A stretch of 64,000 bases of DNA. Origin: Microvirgula aerodenitrificans DSM 15089. Lineage in GTDB: Bacteria; Pseudomonadota; Gammaproteobacteria; Burkholderiales; Aquaspirillaceae. Below, one piece after another: positions 24,431 through 32,748 of this stretch. The position numbers were made by a program, and so were the translations under genes. The notes under the pieces were generated by a model. The model had not been told where the DNA came from, did no database searches, and was given only the letters and a program-made list of their open reading frames with translations. Location of the stretch: NCBI RefSeq assembly GCF_000620105.1, contig NZ_JHVK01000013.1:52683-116682 (forward strand), written 5' to 3'. Position 1 is the stretch's first letter. Every line of letters starts with the position of its first letter.

Positions 24431-25205
24431 GGTTTGCCTCCTGCCAGCGGGTCAGCCGGCGCTGCAGCGGTTGCTGCACGCTGAATTCGAGGACCGCCAC
24501 CAGCAGCAACAGCAGCAGCGCCCATGCATACAGCTCGCCGCTGTCGAAGGTGCTGCGGGCATTGGCCAGCGCAAAGCCGGCGCCGCTGTCGGCGCCGAGC
24601 ACCTCGGCCATCACCACCACCCGCACGCCACCGCAGGTGGCAATCAGCAGCGCGGCGGTCAGCGGCGCAGCCAGATGCGGGACATACAGGTGCCAGAGCC
24701 GCTGCCACGGCCGCAGCCGGTAGACCGCAGCCATTTCGACCAGTGCCGGGTCGAGCATCTGCATGCCCCTGACCGTATTCACATACATGCCGGGCGCGAC
24801 CATCAGCGTGGCGATAAACACCACCATGGCCGAGCCGAGGCCGAACCACAGCATGGCCAGCACCACCACGACCACCGGCGGCACCGCCATCAGCAACCAG
24901 CGCAGCGGTTCGAGCAGGCCGCGCAGCCGTGGTGACAGACCGGCCAGCAAGCCGAGCGCAAAGCCGGCTCCCGCGCCAAGTCCGACGCCGGCGGCGATGC
25001 GCAGCAGGCTGGCGCCGGCCTGGGCATGAAAATCATCGCTGTGCAGCAAGCGCCACAGCGCGGCCAGCGTCTGCAGCGGCGTCGCCATCAGCAGCGGCCC
25101 CAGCCGGATCGCAGCCAGTTGCCACAGCAGCAACAGCAGCGCCCCACCGGCCAGCGCCCAGATCCGCGACGTTCGCCGCGAGACGGCAAGACGGGGCGCG
25201 CTCAT
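24423..25205 (-). CDS. ABC transporter permease (SsuC/TauC type)
   Basis: 260-residue inner membrane permease with about six transmembrane segments and the BPD_transp_1 EAA-like loop (VEMAAVYRLRPWQRLWHLYVPHL, near residues 160-182). The start MSAPRLAVSRR at 25205 overlaps the stop of the binding-protein gene (ATGA). The frame stays open far upstream inside that gene, but those codons are not this protein. It belongs with the adjacent ATPase. Confidence 0.9.
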   Translation of the reverse strand: MSAPRLAVSRRTSRIWALAGGALLLLLWQLAAIRLGPLLMATPLQTLAALWRLLHSDDFHAQAGASLLRIAAGVGLGAGAGFALGLLAGLSPRLRGLLEPLRWLLMAVPPVVVVVLAMLWFGLGSAMVVFIATLMVAPGMYVNTVRGMQMLDPALVEMAAVYRLRPWQRLWHLYVPHLAAPLTAALLIATCGGVRVVVMAEVLGADSGAGFALANARSTFDSGELYAWALLLLLLVAVLEFSVQQPLQRRLTRWQEANHA

Positions 25206-26197
25206 GGTCCGTAGAACCCGACGTCGGGCAGGCGGCCACCGATCGCCTGCGGGTGCTTGTCGGCAATCAGCCGGTACAGCGCTTCCAGTTGCGGACGGAC
25301 TTCGCTGGCCGGGCGGCTGTCGAGCCGGGTGACGCGGATCGACGCCTCGATGGCGGCGACCGGCAGTTGCGGCAGATGGCGATGCGTCAGTTCGGCGCAG
25401 GCACGCGGCTGTGCCGAGCACCAGCGGGCCGAGGCCGCGTACGCGTGTTCGACCGCACGCGACAGCGCCAGGTCCGGTGCGCGGCGTGAACTGGCCATCA
25501 GCCCGGCCTGCGGCAGCGCCGGCTGGCCCGGAAAGGCCTCGCGCCACGCCGAAGCCAGACTTTGCGAGCGGTACAGCGGCGCACCGCCGGCCCGGGCATT
25601 GCGCCATAGCAGCAGCGACGCCATCGGCTCGCCGAGCACGGCGTGGTCGGCCTGTCCGGCCAGCATCAGCGCGACCGCATCCTGCATGTCGCGGGTGCGC
25701 CGCAGCGTGACCTTGCCGGCCACGTGCTCCGCCCGCAGCACTTCGTCGAGCAGAATGGCCGGCAGATCGCGCGAGAACGACGTCAGCAGCACCTTGCCGG
25801 ACAGGTCGGCATAGCGCCTGACCTGCGGGTCGCGGCTGACCAGCCACAGCTGGCCCCATACCGAAATGTTCAGCAGCCGGACCGGCTCGCCGCGATTGGC
25901 CAGCAGTGCCGGCAGATTGGCCGGCGCAGCGGTGTAGTCGACCTGGCCATTGGCCAGCAGCACGCGCAACTGGTCGGGGTTCTGCCACAGCCGGAACGTC
26001 ACCCGGTCCGCATGGGATTTCAGTGCCCCGCTGTCGATCATGTGCAGCAGCGGGAAGCTGACCACCGATGCCGGCCCGGCCAGTGTCAGCGGCGGGCGCG
26101 TCTCCGCCGCACCGGCGGTGCCGGCCAGCAGCAGACACAGCGCGGCCGCGGCATGCCGGGCCGTATTGATTGATTTGATAATACGAATTATTCTCAT
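25202..26197 (-). CDS. periplasmic ABC substrate-binding protein (NMT1/SsuA-like)
   Basis: 331 residues with a signal peptide (hydrophobic core AAALCLLLAGTAGAAE, about 14-29) and an NMT1/SsuA-like fold: GQVDYTAAPANLPALLANRG and YADLSGKVLLTSFSRDLPAILLDEVL fit the family. The start MRIIRIIKS at 26197 is preferred over an in-frame ATG 14 codons earlier. It is the first gene of the five-gene operon and is divergent from a Crp/Fnr regulator with only 65 bp between starts. A Fur-like AT-rich dyad overlaps its start codon, so metal regulation is possible. The ligand is unknown. Confidence 0.85.
   Translation of the reverse strand: MRIIRIIKSINTARHAAAALCLLLAGTAGAAETRPPLTLAGPASVVSFPLLHMIDSGALKSHADRVTFRLWQNPDQLRVLLANGQVDYTAAPANLPALLANRGEPVRLLNISVWGQLWLVSRDPQVRRYADLSGKVLLTSFSRDLPAILLDEVLRAEHVAGKVTLRRTRDMQDAVALMLAGQADHAVLGEPMASLLLWRNARAGGAPLYRSQSLASAWREAFPGQPALPQAGLMASSRRAPDLALSRAVEHAYAASARWCSAQPRACAELTHRHLPQLPVAAIEASIRVTRLDSRPASEVRPQLEALYRLIADKHPQAIGGRLPDVGFYGP
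26177..26195. promoter_or_regulatory. Fur-box-like AT dyad at the start of the transport operon
   Basis: GATAATACGAATTATTCTC matches the 19-bp Fur consensus (GATAATGATAATCATTATC) at about 14 positions and contains the inverted repeat ATAAT-ACGA-ATTAT. It overlaps the binding-protein start codon and the first codons, so it could also be coding sequence that resembles a Fur box by chance. Confidence 0.3.
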
Positions 26198-26232
26198 GCT
26201 GTCATTTTCGCTGCATGAGACCCACACCCCCA

Positions 26233-26246
26233 ATGACATATGTCAT
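26233..26246. promoter_or_regulatory. 14-bp perfect palindrome before the Crp/Fnr gene
   Basis: ATGACATATGTCAT is perfectly self-complementary. It lies 16 bp upstream of the chosen Crp/Fnr start and 35 bp upstream of the divergent binding-protein start, a plausible operator for either direction. It does not match the TTGAT-N4-ATCAA Fnr consensus. Confidence 0.4.
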
Positions 26247-26262
26247 GACGCAGGAAAAACGC

Positions 26263-26958
26263 ATGCCGGACGTCCCGTCCCTCCCCCTGCTGTCCGGGCA
26301 CCCGCTGTTTCGCAGCCAGCCGGCCACCGTGCTCGATGCACTGGTCCTCGGCGCGTCGGTGCGGCGGGTGGCGGCGGGCGGACAGCTGTTTCGCGAGGGG
26401 GACCCGGCCGGTCATTACTATCTGGTCATCAGCGGCAGCGTCGAGATGCTGCGCTATGGCCAGGATGGCGAAGAGCGGGTATTCCGCCTGTACGAGCGCG
26501 GCCAGTTGGTCGCCATCGCGGCAATGTTCATGGCCCATGCCCGCTATCCGATGAATGCGCGCGCACGCACCGACCTGGCCGTCCACCGGCTGTCGCGCGC
26601 CGCGCTGCACCAGGTCTGCGCGGCCCATCCTGATATCGCCATGCGCCTGCTCGAAGTGGTCAGCCAGCAGCTGTACCAGCATGTGAACCAGGTGGACTGG
26701 CTGACCGGCAGCTCGGCATCGCAGCGGCTGGCGGCCTACCTGCTCGGCCTGCCGCGCACGGCGGACAGTACCGCGGTCCAGCTGCCGCTGAGCCAGCGCC
26801 AGCTGGCCGCCCATCTCGGCGTTCGCGCCGAAACCCTGAGCCGGCTGCTGTCCGAATGGACCCAGCGCGGTCTGGTTCGCGGAAGGCAACGCACCTGGGC
26901 GCTGTGCGACATCGTGCCGCTGCAGCGGCTTGCAAGTGCATCGTCGCGCCCCTTCTGA
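26263..26958 (+). CDS. Crp/Fnr-family transcriptional regulator (Dnr-like)
   Basis: 231-residue regulator: cyclic-nucleotide-binding-type beta-roll (about 15-125, with GQLFREGDPAGHYYLVISGSVEML), dimer helix, and a winged helix-turn-helix (about 165-225, with SQRQLAAHLGVRAETLSRLLSEW). It lacks the N-terminal cysteines of oxygen-sensing Fnr, so it is more like Dnr/DNR-type nitric-oxide or haem sensors, though the effector is not shown by sequence. The ATG at 26263 has AGGA 7 nt upstream; earlier in-frame ATGs sit inside the palindrome. It is divergent from the transport operon and probably regulates it. Confidence 0.87.
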   Translation: MPDVPSLPLLSGHPLFRSQPATVLDALVLGASVRRVAAGGQLFREGDPAGHYYLVISGSVEMLRYGQDGEERVFRLYERGQLVAIAAMFMAHARYPMNARARTDLAVHRLSRAALHQVCAAHPDIAMRLLEVVSQQLYQHVNQVDWLTGSSASQRLAAYLLGLPRTADSTAVQLPLSQRQLAAHLGVRAETLSRLLSEWTQRGLVRGRQRTWALCDIVPLQRLASASSRPF

Positions 26959-27110
26959 ACGAACCACCGGTCAGGCAATGCAGCCTGCTAAGACGCGTTT
27001 AAGTCATGACGGATGTAATGGTCGGGCTTTTTCAGACGGTTGACACCGGCCCCGATGGTGAAACCGGCCAACCGTCTGGCCCGCTGAATGCCGAACCTGG
27101 AGTTGCCGTC

Positions 27111-27386
27111 ATGCGTCGCATCCTGATCTGTATGCCGCTGCTGTTGGCCGGCGCCGCCGTACACGCCGCGCCGCCCACGCCGTCCCCCTGCACTGATGCC
27201 CCTCGCGCCCAGTGGCTGAGTGATGAACAGTTGCTCAGCGAGGTCAAGCGCATGGGCTACAAGCTCAAGCGCTACGAACAGGAGCGCCAGTGCGTCGAAG
27301 TCGAGGGCTGGGACCGTAATGGCCAGCGCGTCGCACTGCGTGTCGACCCGGCCACCGCCCGCATCGTGCAGACTACGTTCAAGTAG
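27111..27386 (+). CDS. small secreted PepSY-domain protein
   Basis: 91 residues: signal peptide (MRRILICMPLLLAGAAVHAA) and a single PepSY-type domain (about 30-90, with QLLSEVKRMGYKLKRYE and GQRVALRVDPATARIVQ). Such small periplasmic PepSY proteins often sit beside a two-component system, as here (response regulator 108 bp downstream), and may modulate the sensor. Two cysteines remain after cleavage (in SPCTDAP and RQCVEVE), so a disulfide is possible. A terminator separates it from the two-component genes. Confidence 0.75.
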   Translation: MRRILICMPLLLAGAAVHAAPPTPSPCTDAPRAQWLSDEQLLSEVKRMGYKLKRYEQERQCVEVEGWDRNGQRVALRVDPATARIVQTTFK

Positions 27387-27409
27387 CGCCTCACCCCCTC
27401 TTTTCCCCG

Positions 27410-27434
27410 GGTCGGTCATCAACCGGCCTTTTTT
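27410..27434 (+). terminator. Rho-independent terminator after the PepSY gene
   Basis: GGTCGGT (27410-27416) pairs with ACCGGCC (27422-27428), with one G-U pair, followed by TTTTTT. It lies upstream of the response regulator, so the latter needs its own promoter or read-through. Confidence 0.8.
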
Positions 27435-27494
27435 ATTTTTTGCCGGCTGCGACCGCGTTACCATTCCGCCGGAACCCTTATCGGAGTCAAGGTC

Positions 27495-28154
27495 ATGAGA
27501 GTGCTGCTGGTTGAAGACGATCCCCTGCTCGGCGACGGGCTGGAAGCCGGTTTGCGCCAATCCGGTTTCAATGTCGACTGGATGAAGGACGGTGCCGCCG
27601 CCCGTGCCGCCATGGCCGCCGCGCCGTATGATGCCGTGGTGCTGGATCTGGGCCTGCCGCGCGTGTCAGGGCTGGACGTGCTGTCCGACTGGCGCCGCCA
27701 GCAGGTGATGACGCCGGTGCTGATCCTGACCGCGCGCGATGCGGTCGAGGACCGCATCAAGGGCCTCGACGCCGGCGCCGACGACTATCTGGTCAAGCCG
27801 TTTGCCCTCGGCGAGCTGGTGGCCCGGCTGCGCGCACTGATCCGCCGCTCGCACGGCCGCGCCAACCCGGTGTTCGAGCACGGGACGCTGATCCTCGACC
27901 CGAATGCGCGCACCGTCAGCCAGGACGGCCGGGCGGTCGAGCTGACCGCCAAGGAATTCCAGCTGCTGGAACTGTTCCTTGAAAACAAGAACCGCGTACT
28001 GCCGCGCGCGCTGCTCGAAGAGAAGCTGTACGGCTGGGCCCAGGAACTGGACAGCAATGCGCTGGAAGTCCACGTCCACCACCTGCGCAAGAAACTCGGC
28101 AGCCAGCTGATCCGTACCGTGCGCGGGGTCGGCTACCAGTTGGGCGAGGCATGA
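27495..28154 (+). CDS. OmpR/PhoB-family response regulator (QseB/PmrA-like)
   Basis: 219 residues. The receiver domain (1-115) has acidic pocket Glu7-Asp8-Asp9, phospho-acceptor Asp51 (VVLDLGLP) and the conserved Lys in DDYLVKPFALGEL. The winged-helix DNA-binding domain (about 125-217) has KEFQLLELFLENKNRVLPR and RTVRGVGYQL. It overlaps the sensor kinase by 4 nt (ATGA), forming a two-component pair. QseB/PmrA/TctD-like regulators respond to cations, antimicrobial peptides or envelope cues; the specific stimulus here is unknown. Confidence 0.92.
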   Translation: MRVLLVEDDPLLGDGLEAGLRQSGFNVDWMKDGAAARAAMAAAPYDAVVLDLGLPRVSGLDVLSDWRRQQVMTPVLILTARDAVEDRIKGLDAGADDYLVKPFALGELVARLRALIRRSHGRANPVFEHGTLILDPNARTVSQDGRAVELTAKEFQLLELFLENKNRVLPRALLEEKLYGWAQELDSNALEVHVHHLRKKLGSQLIRTVRGVGYQLGEA

Positions 28155-29518
28155 AGGTCGGCAGGCTGCGCGGCGTCCCGTCGCTGAAGCGACGGCTGCT
28201 GACGGCATTCCTGATCCTGCTGCCTGCGGCATGGATGGTCAGCGCCGTCATCAACTACCGTGCCGCCTCGCTGGCGGTCAACGAACTGTTCGATACCGAG
28301 CAGGCGTTCTTCGCCCAGATCCTGGCCTCGGTCAATCTCGAGGCCCGCGCCCAGGGCTACAAGATCCGCCCGACGCTGCCGCGCACGCTGCACGAACTGT
28401 TCGACGACGGCGACGAAGAGGAAATGGACGCCGATATCGCCTTTCAGCTGCGCAACGGCGCCGGCGAAATCATCATCGCCGACATCAACCAGACCGAACT
28501 GCCGTTCAGCCGCGACTACAAGGGCTTTTACAACGTCCGCATCGACAACCGCGAATGGCGGCTGTTCTACCTGCACGACCGGAACAACGACGCGTTCGCC
28601 CTGGTCGGCCAGCGGATGAAAACCCGCAACAAGCTGGTCAGCCGGCTGGTGCTCGGCCAGATGATGCCGTGGCTGATGGCATTGCCGGCGCTGCTGGTGC
28701 TGATGTGGTGGGGGGTGCGCCGCAGCCTGCGCCCGGTCGACCGGCTGGCGCGCGACGTGCGCGAGCGCGCCCCGGACAATCTGGCGCCGATCGCCGCACC
28801 GGTGCCGGCCGAAGTCGGTCCGCTGGTGGTCGCACTGAACCGGCTGTTCGCGCGACTGGAAACCACGCTCGCCAACGAGCGCCGCTTTACCGCCGATGCC
28901 GCACACGAGTTGCGCACGCCGCTGGCCGCGCTGCGCGTACAGCTGGAAGTGGCGATGATGGCCGGTGACGACGCGTCGCGCCGGCGCGCGCTGGCCAAGG
29001 TCATGAGCGGCATCGATCGCGCCACGCGGCTGATCGAGCAACTGCTGACACTGGCCCGGCTCGATCACCTGGCCGCGGCCGATCGACGTCCGGCCGACCT
29101 GGCACTGTGCGCACGACGCGCGGTCGTGCTGTGCGCCGACGCCGCCGATACCCGCGCCATCACGCTGACGGCACCGGCCGAGGGCGTGATCTGGCCACTG
29201 GCCGGCGACGAAGGCATGCTGGAAATCCTGCTGCGCAACCTGATCGACAACGCCATCCGCTACACCCCGCCGGGCGGCGAGGTCTGGGTCGAGTGCGACG
29301 CGGCCGCGCTGTCGGTCTGCGACAACGGCCCCGGCGTCGCGCCGGAATGGCTGGAACGGGTCAAGGAACGCTTCTCGCGACCGGAAGGCCAGCAGGCCAG
29401 CGGCAGCGGGCTCGGCCTGTCGATCGCCGAGCGCATCGCCGAGCTGCACGGGCTGAAGCTGACGCTGGACAACCGCCCCGGCGGAGGCTTCATCGCCAGA
29501 CTGAGCCGGGTCGGCTAG
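28151..29518 (+). CDS. two-component sensor histidine kinase (QseC-like)
   Basis: 455-residue inner membrane kinase: transmembrane segment 1 (about 15-33), periplasmic 2CSK_N-type sensor (about 34-170) with an acidic patch DDGDEEEMDAD (possible cation site), transmembrane segment 2 (about 172-188), HAMP-like linker, HisKA with His252 (FTADAAHELRTPLAALRVQ), then HATPase_c with N box LRNLIDNAIRYTP, G1 DNGPGV and G2 GSGLGLSI. It is the cognate kinase of the overlapping response regulator. Its stop overlaps the convergent sixA stop by 4 nt. Confidence 0.93.
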   Translation: MKVGRLRGVPSLKRRLLTAFLILLPAAWMVSAVINYRAASLAVNELFDTEQAFFAQILASVNLEARAQGYKIRPTLPRTLHELFDDGDEEEMDADIAFQLRNGAGEIIIADINQTELPFSRDYKGFYNVRIDNREWRLFYLHDRNNDAFALVGQRMKTRNKLVSRLVLGQMMPWLMALPALLVLMWWGVRRSLRPVDRLARDVRERAPDNLAPIAAPVPAEVGPLVVALNRLFARLETTLANERRFTADAAHELRTPLAALRVQLEVAMMAGDDASRRRALAKVMSGIDRATRLIEQLLTLARLDHLAAADRRPADLALCARRAVVLCADAADTRAITLTAPAEGVIWPLAGDEGMLEILLRNLIDNAIRYTPPGGEVWVECDAAALSVCDNGPGVAPEWLERVKERFSRPEGQQASGSGLGLSIAERIAELHGLKLTLDNRPGGGFIARLSRVG

Positions 29519-29976
29519 CCATCAAGCAGCGACGGCATCATCACCGTCCGCAGCAGGATCTGCCCGTCGCCCTGGCGCTGGCGGCGGGCGAACCACCATG
29601 CCGCGCCCTTCTTGATCGTCAGCATGGTCGGCGTGCCGGTCAGCAGCTGCGAGGCTACCTGGCCGATCCACGGCTGATGGCCGACCACCACCAGTGACTC
29701 GCCGCATTCCGGCCAGTCGATGGCCGACAGCACGCGTTCCCACGGCTGGTCCGGATTCAGTTCCGGCAGCACTTGCGCATGCTTGCCCAGGTGCGCGGCC
29801 GTCTGCTGCGAGCGGCGCGCCTCGCTGACAAAAATCCGCACCCGGTCCGGCAGGCGCGGCCGCAGCCACTCCGCCATCGATGCTGCCTGCACCTGTCCGC
29901 GGCGCGTCAGCGCCCGGTTCAGGTCCGGACTGCCGTCTTCGGCTTCGGCATGTCGCCACAGCACCAGTTCGATCAT
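29515..29976 (-). CDS. sixA: phosphohistidine phosphatase SixA
   Basis: Histidine phosphatase family, 153 residues. The catalytic motif is WRHAEAED near the N-terminus (RHG-type, His about 9) and the second catalytic histidine is in VVVGHQPWIG. SixA dephosphorylates histidine phosphotransfer proteins such as ArcB or PTS NPr. The start MIELVLWRHAEAE at 29976 puts the catalytic motif at the usual distance. It is convergent with the sensor kinase gene, with stops overlapping by 4 nt. Confidence 0.88.
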   Translation of the reverse strand: MIELVLWRHAEAEDGSPDLNRALTRRGQVQAASMAEWLRPRLPDRVRIFVSEARRSQQTAAHLGKHAQVLPELNPDQPWERVLSAIDWPECGESLVVVGHQPWIGQVASQLLTGTPTMLTIKKGAAWWFARRQRQGDGQILLRTVMMPSLLDG

Positions 29977-30086
29977 GGTCGTATCCTTGTTGCAAATCCG
30001 GGCCCCCATTGTCGCAGACTGTCGCCTGCAGGCAAAAAATCGCCGCCAATACCGATCCGGGGCGAGGTATTTGGCATAATGCAGGG

Positions 30087-30590
30087 ATGACTTCGCTTCC
30101 CGACTGGCAGTCCGCCGTTCCGGCCGACTGCGCCTATCCGGACTGGCTCAGCGAGCAGGGCTCGCTGACCGCCCGCCTGCTCGCCACCGGCCATGCATTC
30201 GCTGTCGAACTGCAGGCGCTGGAGGCCACCGTTCCGCGCGCCGACGAGGCGGCCTGTCTGGGCATCGCCAGCGACAGCGTCGTGCTGGTGCGCCAGGTCC
30301 GGCTGACGCTGGATGGCGTGGCGGTGATTGCCGCCCGCAGCCTGTCGGCGGATGACGGCTGGCGTGCCGTGCTGGACCGCGGCGGCCGCTCGCTCGGCTA
30401 TTCGCTGTTCGGCGACGACAACGACATTCTTCGCGGCCCGCTCGAATACGCGACCCTGTCCGCCGGCCAGGCGTTGCACCCCGGCGATGGGCCGTCACTG
30501 TTTGCACGTCGTTCGACCTTTGCCCGCCACGGCGGGCGGCTGCTGGTGCAGGAGGTTTTCCTGCCCGCCCTGACCGGGTTCCTGCCATGA
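30087..30590 (+). CDS. ubiC: chorismate lyase
   Basis: Converts chorismate to 4-hydroxybenzoate and pyruvate, the first committed step to ubiquinone. 167 residues, the usual length; [17 protein letters not shown] and [22 protein letters not shown] carry the conserved Arg, Gly-Leu-Gly-like and active-site region. It is translationally coupled to ubiA (ATGA overlap at 30587-30590). A CATAAT hexamer at 30075-30080 lies only 6 bp before the ATG, so if it is the -10 box the message would be leaderless or nearly so. Confidence 0.93.
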   Translation: MTSLPDWQSAVPADCAYPDWLSEQGSLTARLLATGHAFAVELQALEATVPRADEAACLGIASDSVVLVRQVRLTLDGVAVIAARSLSADDGWRAVLDRGGRSLGYSLFGDDNDILRGPLEYATLSAGQALHPGDGPSLFARRSTFARHGGRLLVQEVFLPALTGFLP

Positions 30591-31447
30591 ATCGCGAACG
30601 CCTGATTACTTACAGCCAGTTGATGCGGATCGACAAGCCGATCGGCACCTTCCTGCTGCTGTGGCCGACGTGGTGGGCATTGTGGATCGCCTCCGGCGGC
30701 GTGCCGCCGCTGCCGGTGCTGGCGATCTTCACCCTCGGCACCTTCCTGATGCGCTCGGCCGGCTGCGTGGTCAACGACTACGCCGACCGCGATTTCGACG
30801 GCGCCGTCGACCGGACCCGCCAGCGCCCGTTTCCGCGTGGCGCGGTCAGCAAGAAGGAAGCCCTGCTGCTGGCCGCCGGTCTGGCACTGCTGGCCGGGCT
30901 GCTGATCCTGCCGCTGAACCACCTGACCTGGGCCATGAGTCTGCCGGCGCTGTTCCTTGCCGTCAGCTACCCGTTCACCAAGCGCTTCTTCGCCGTGCCG
31001 CAAGCCTATCTCGGCCTGGCATTCGGCTTCGGCATCCCGATGGCCTTCGCCGCGATCCAGGACACCATTCCGCTGGTGGCCTGGTGGATGTTCGTCGCCA
31101 ATGCCTTCTGGACCGTGGCCTACGACACCTGCTATGCCATCACCGACCGCCCGGACGACCTGAAGATCGGCATCAAGACCTCGGCCATTACCTTCGGCCG
31201 GCACGATGTGCTCGCCGTCGGCATCTGCCATGCGACCTTCCTGCTGCTGATGGCACTGCTGGGGCCGCAGCTGGGCATGGGCTGGCCGTATCTGGCCGGG
31301 CTGGTGGTGGCCGCCGTGCTGATCGGCATCCAGATGGGGCAGATCCGTGGCCGCGACCGCGCGGTGTGCTTCAAGGTATTCCTCGACAACAACCGGGTCG
31401 GGCTGGCGATCTTCGTCGGCATCGTCATCGACTATGCGCTGCGCTGA
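30587..31447 (+). CDS. ubiA: 4-hydroxybenzoate octaprenyltransferase
   Basis: Inner membrane prenyltransferase that attaches the polyprenyl tail to 4-hydroxybenzoate in ubiquinone synthesis. 286 residues, about eight transmembrane helices. The first Asp-rich motif is NDYADRDFD (63-71); the second is [16 protein letters not shown] (about 180-195). It overlaps ubiC by 4 nt and the downstream GNAT gene by 14 nt, so the three are probably one transcript. Confidence 0.96.
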   Translation: MNRERLITYSQLMRIDKPIGTFLLLWPTWWALWIASGGVPPLPVLAIFTLGTFLMRSAGCVVNDYADRDFDGAVDRTRQRPFPRGAVSKKEALLLAAGLALLAGLLILPLNHLTWAMSLPALFLAVSYPFTKRFFAVPQAYLGLAFGFGIPMAFAAIQDTIPLVAWWMFVANAFWTVAYDTCYAITDRPDDLKIGIKTSAITFGRHDVLAVGICHATFLLLMALLGPQLGMGWPYLAGLVVAAVLIGIQMGQIRGRDRAVCFKVFLDNNRVGLAIFVGIVIDYALR

Positions 31448-31997
31448 CCTGCACCTGCGCGCGGCCGTTGCCGCAGATGCCGCCGCCATTGCCCGCATCC
31501 ATACCGAGAGCTGGCAGCTGGACTATCGCGACATCCTCAAGCATGCGTATCTGGATGACGAGGCGCCGGCCGAACGGCTGGCGCTGTGGTTGAGCCGGAT
31601 GGGCGGCGATGCACCGCCACGGGTGCTGCTGGCGGAAAGCGCCGATGGGGTCGCGCTCGGTTTTGTCTGCGTATTTCCCGATGTCGACAGCCGTTTCGGC
31701 GCCCTGCTCGACAATCTGCACGTCGCACCGGCCGCCCGTGGCCGCGGCATCGGCCGCCGGCTGCTGGCCGAGGCCTGCCGCGAACTGCGCACGTACGGCC
31801 AGTCCGGCGGCATGCACCTGTGGGTCTACGCGGCCAATCGCAGTGCCAGCGGCTTCTTCCGCCGCTATGGCGGCAGCGAGGTCACGCGGGAAACCATCGT
31901 CACGCCGGATGGCGGCACCACCATCTCGCTGTGCTATCACTGGCCGAACCTGGACATGCTGGCGGCGGATACCGGCGCGCGCGACAGCGGCAAATAG
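31434..31997 (+). CDS. GNAT-family N-acetyltransferase
   Basis: 187-residue Gcn5-related acetyltransferase. The acetyl-CoA-binding motif is [18 protein letters not shown] (about 93-110), after the DNLHV strand, and [19 protein letters not shown] is the typical motif B region. The substrate is unknown. The start ATG at 31434 overlaps the end of ubiA by 14 nt, suggesting coupling with ubiCA; no known ubiquinone role is claimed. Confidence 0.87.
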   Translation: MRCADLHLRAAVAADAAAIARIHTESWQLDYRDILKHAYLDDEAPAERLALWLSRMGGDAPPRVLLAESADGVALGFVCVFPDVDSRFGALLDNLHVAPAARGRGIGRRLLAEACRELRTYGQSGGMHLWVYAANRSASGFFRRYGGSEVTRETIVTPDGGTTISLCYHWPNLDMLAADTGARDSGK

Positions 31998-32005
31998 CCG
32001 GCCGC

Positions 32006-32335
32006 TCAGCGCCGGACCCGCAGCGGCCCCGGCAGGCGGGCGAAATGCTCGGCCAGCGCCGTGATCTCGTCAGCGGTCAGCCCGGTCACCTGCGCCTGCA
32101 TGATGGCGTTGCGGCGGGCGCCGTGCTGGTAGTCGGCCAGCGCCCGGGCCAGATAGTCGGCATGCTGGCCGGCCAGCGCCGGAAAGTCATCCGACACGCC
32201 CCGCCCGTCGGCGCCATGACAGGCCGCGCACTGGGTCCGCGCCCGCTCCTCCACACCGACCGCCCGCGCCGTACCGGACGCCAGCAGCACGGCGATGGCC
32301 AGCAGCAGGGCTGCACCTTCTCCGCAACGGGTCAT
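32006..32335 (-). CDS. small periplasmic c-type cytochrome (class I, c553-like)
   Basis: 109 residues: signal peptide (about 1-25, LLLAIAVLLASGTARA), one haem-binding motif CAACH (about residues 36-40) followed by GADGRGVSDDFPALAGQHADYL, and a distal methionine candidate in NAIMQAQVTGL. Typical of monohaem cytochromes that feed or drain electrons in the periplasm. Its ATG overlaps the stop of the upstream cytochrome gene (ATGA), so the two small cytochromes form a pair and may act together. Confidence 0.88.
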   Translation of the reverse strand: MTRCGEGAALLLAIAVLLASGTARAVGVEERARTQCAACHGADGRGVSDDFPALAGQHADYLARALADYQHGARRNAIMQAQVTGLTADEITALAEHFARLPGPLRVRR

Positions 32336-32649
32336 TTTCCGCTCCCGTAGAAAGCCGCCAGATCGGCGATATCCTGGTCGGACAGGCTGCGGGCAATCGC
32401 CTGCATGCCCGAGTGGCTGCGTTCGCCGGCACGATATGCATGCAGCGCCGCTTCCAGGTAACGCGCTTTCTGTCCGCCAATCAGCGGCACCGAATACACC
32501 GCCGGATAGGCGGTGCGGTAGCCGGGAATGCCGTGACAGCCGGCGCACATGGCGGTCTTGTCGCGTCCTGCGGCCGGATTGCCGGGCGCAGCCAGCGCCG
32601 GCAGCGTACAGACGGCGGCGAGCAGCCACCATGAAGGCAGTCGGAGCAT
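32332..32649 (-). CDS. small periplasmic c-type cytochrome
   Basis: 105 residues: signal peptide (MLRLPSWWLLAAVCTLPALA), haem motif CAGCH (about 35-39) with GIPGYRTAYPAVYSVPLIGGQ, and a distal Met candidate in RSHSGMQAIARSLSDQD. Coupled by a 4-nt overlap to the second cytochrome downstream. The gene lies 99 bp below the stop of the CarH-like regulator on the same strand, so co-transcription is possible. The electron donor and acceptor are unknown. Confidence 0.87.
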   Translation of the reverse strand: MLRLPSWWLLAAVCTLPALAAPGNPAAGRDKTAMCAGCHGIPGYRTAYPAVYSVPLIGGQKARYLEAALHAYRAGERSHSGMQAIARSLSDQDIADLAAFYGSGK

Positions 32650-32748
32650 GGGCACGGTCCTTTGTCCTGACAGCCATCGCACAGGCGATGACAACCGGTT
32701 TATAGCGGCTGTCGCCGCCGGCTGCCATGGCGGAATGAAGCGGGGGAC

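Noticed and set aside
24423..26138. A single 571-residue permease fusion
   Set aside because: The upstream half is the wrong frame of the binding-protein gene; the permease has a proper ATGA-coupled start at 25205.
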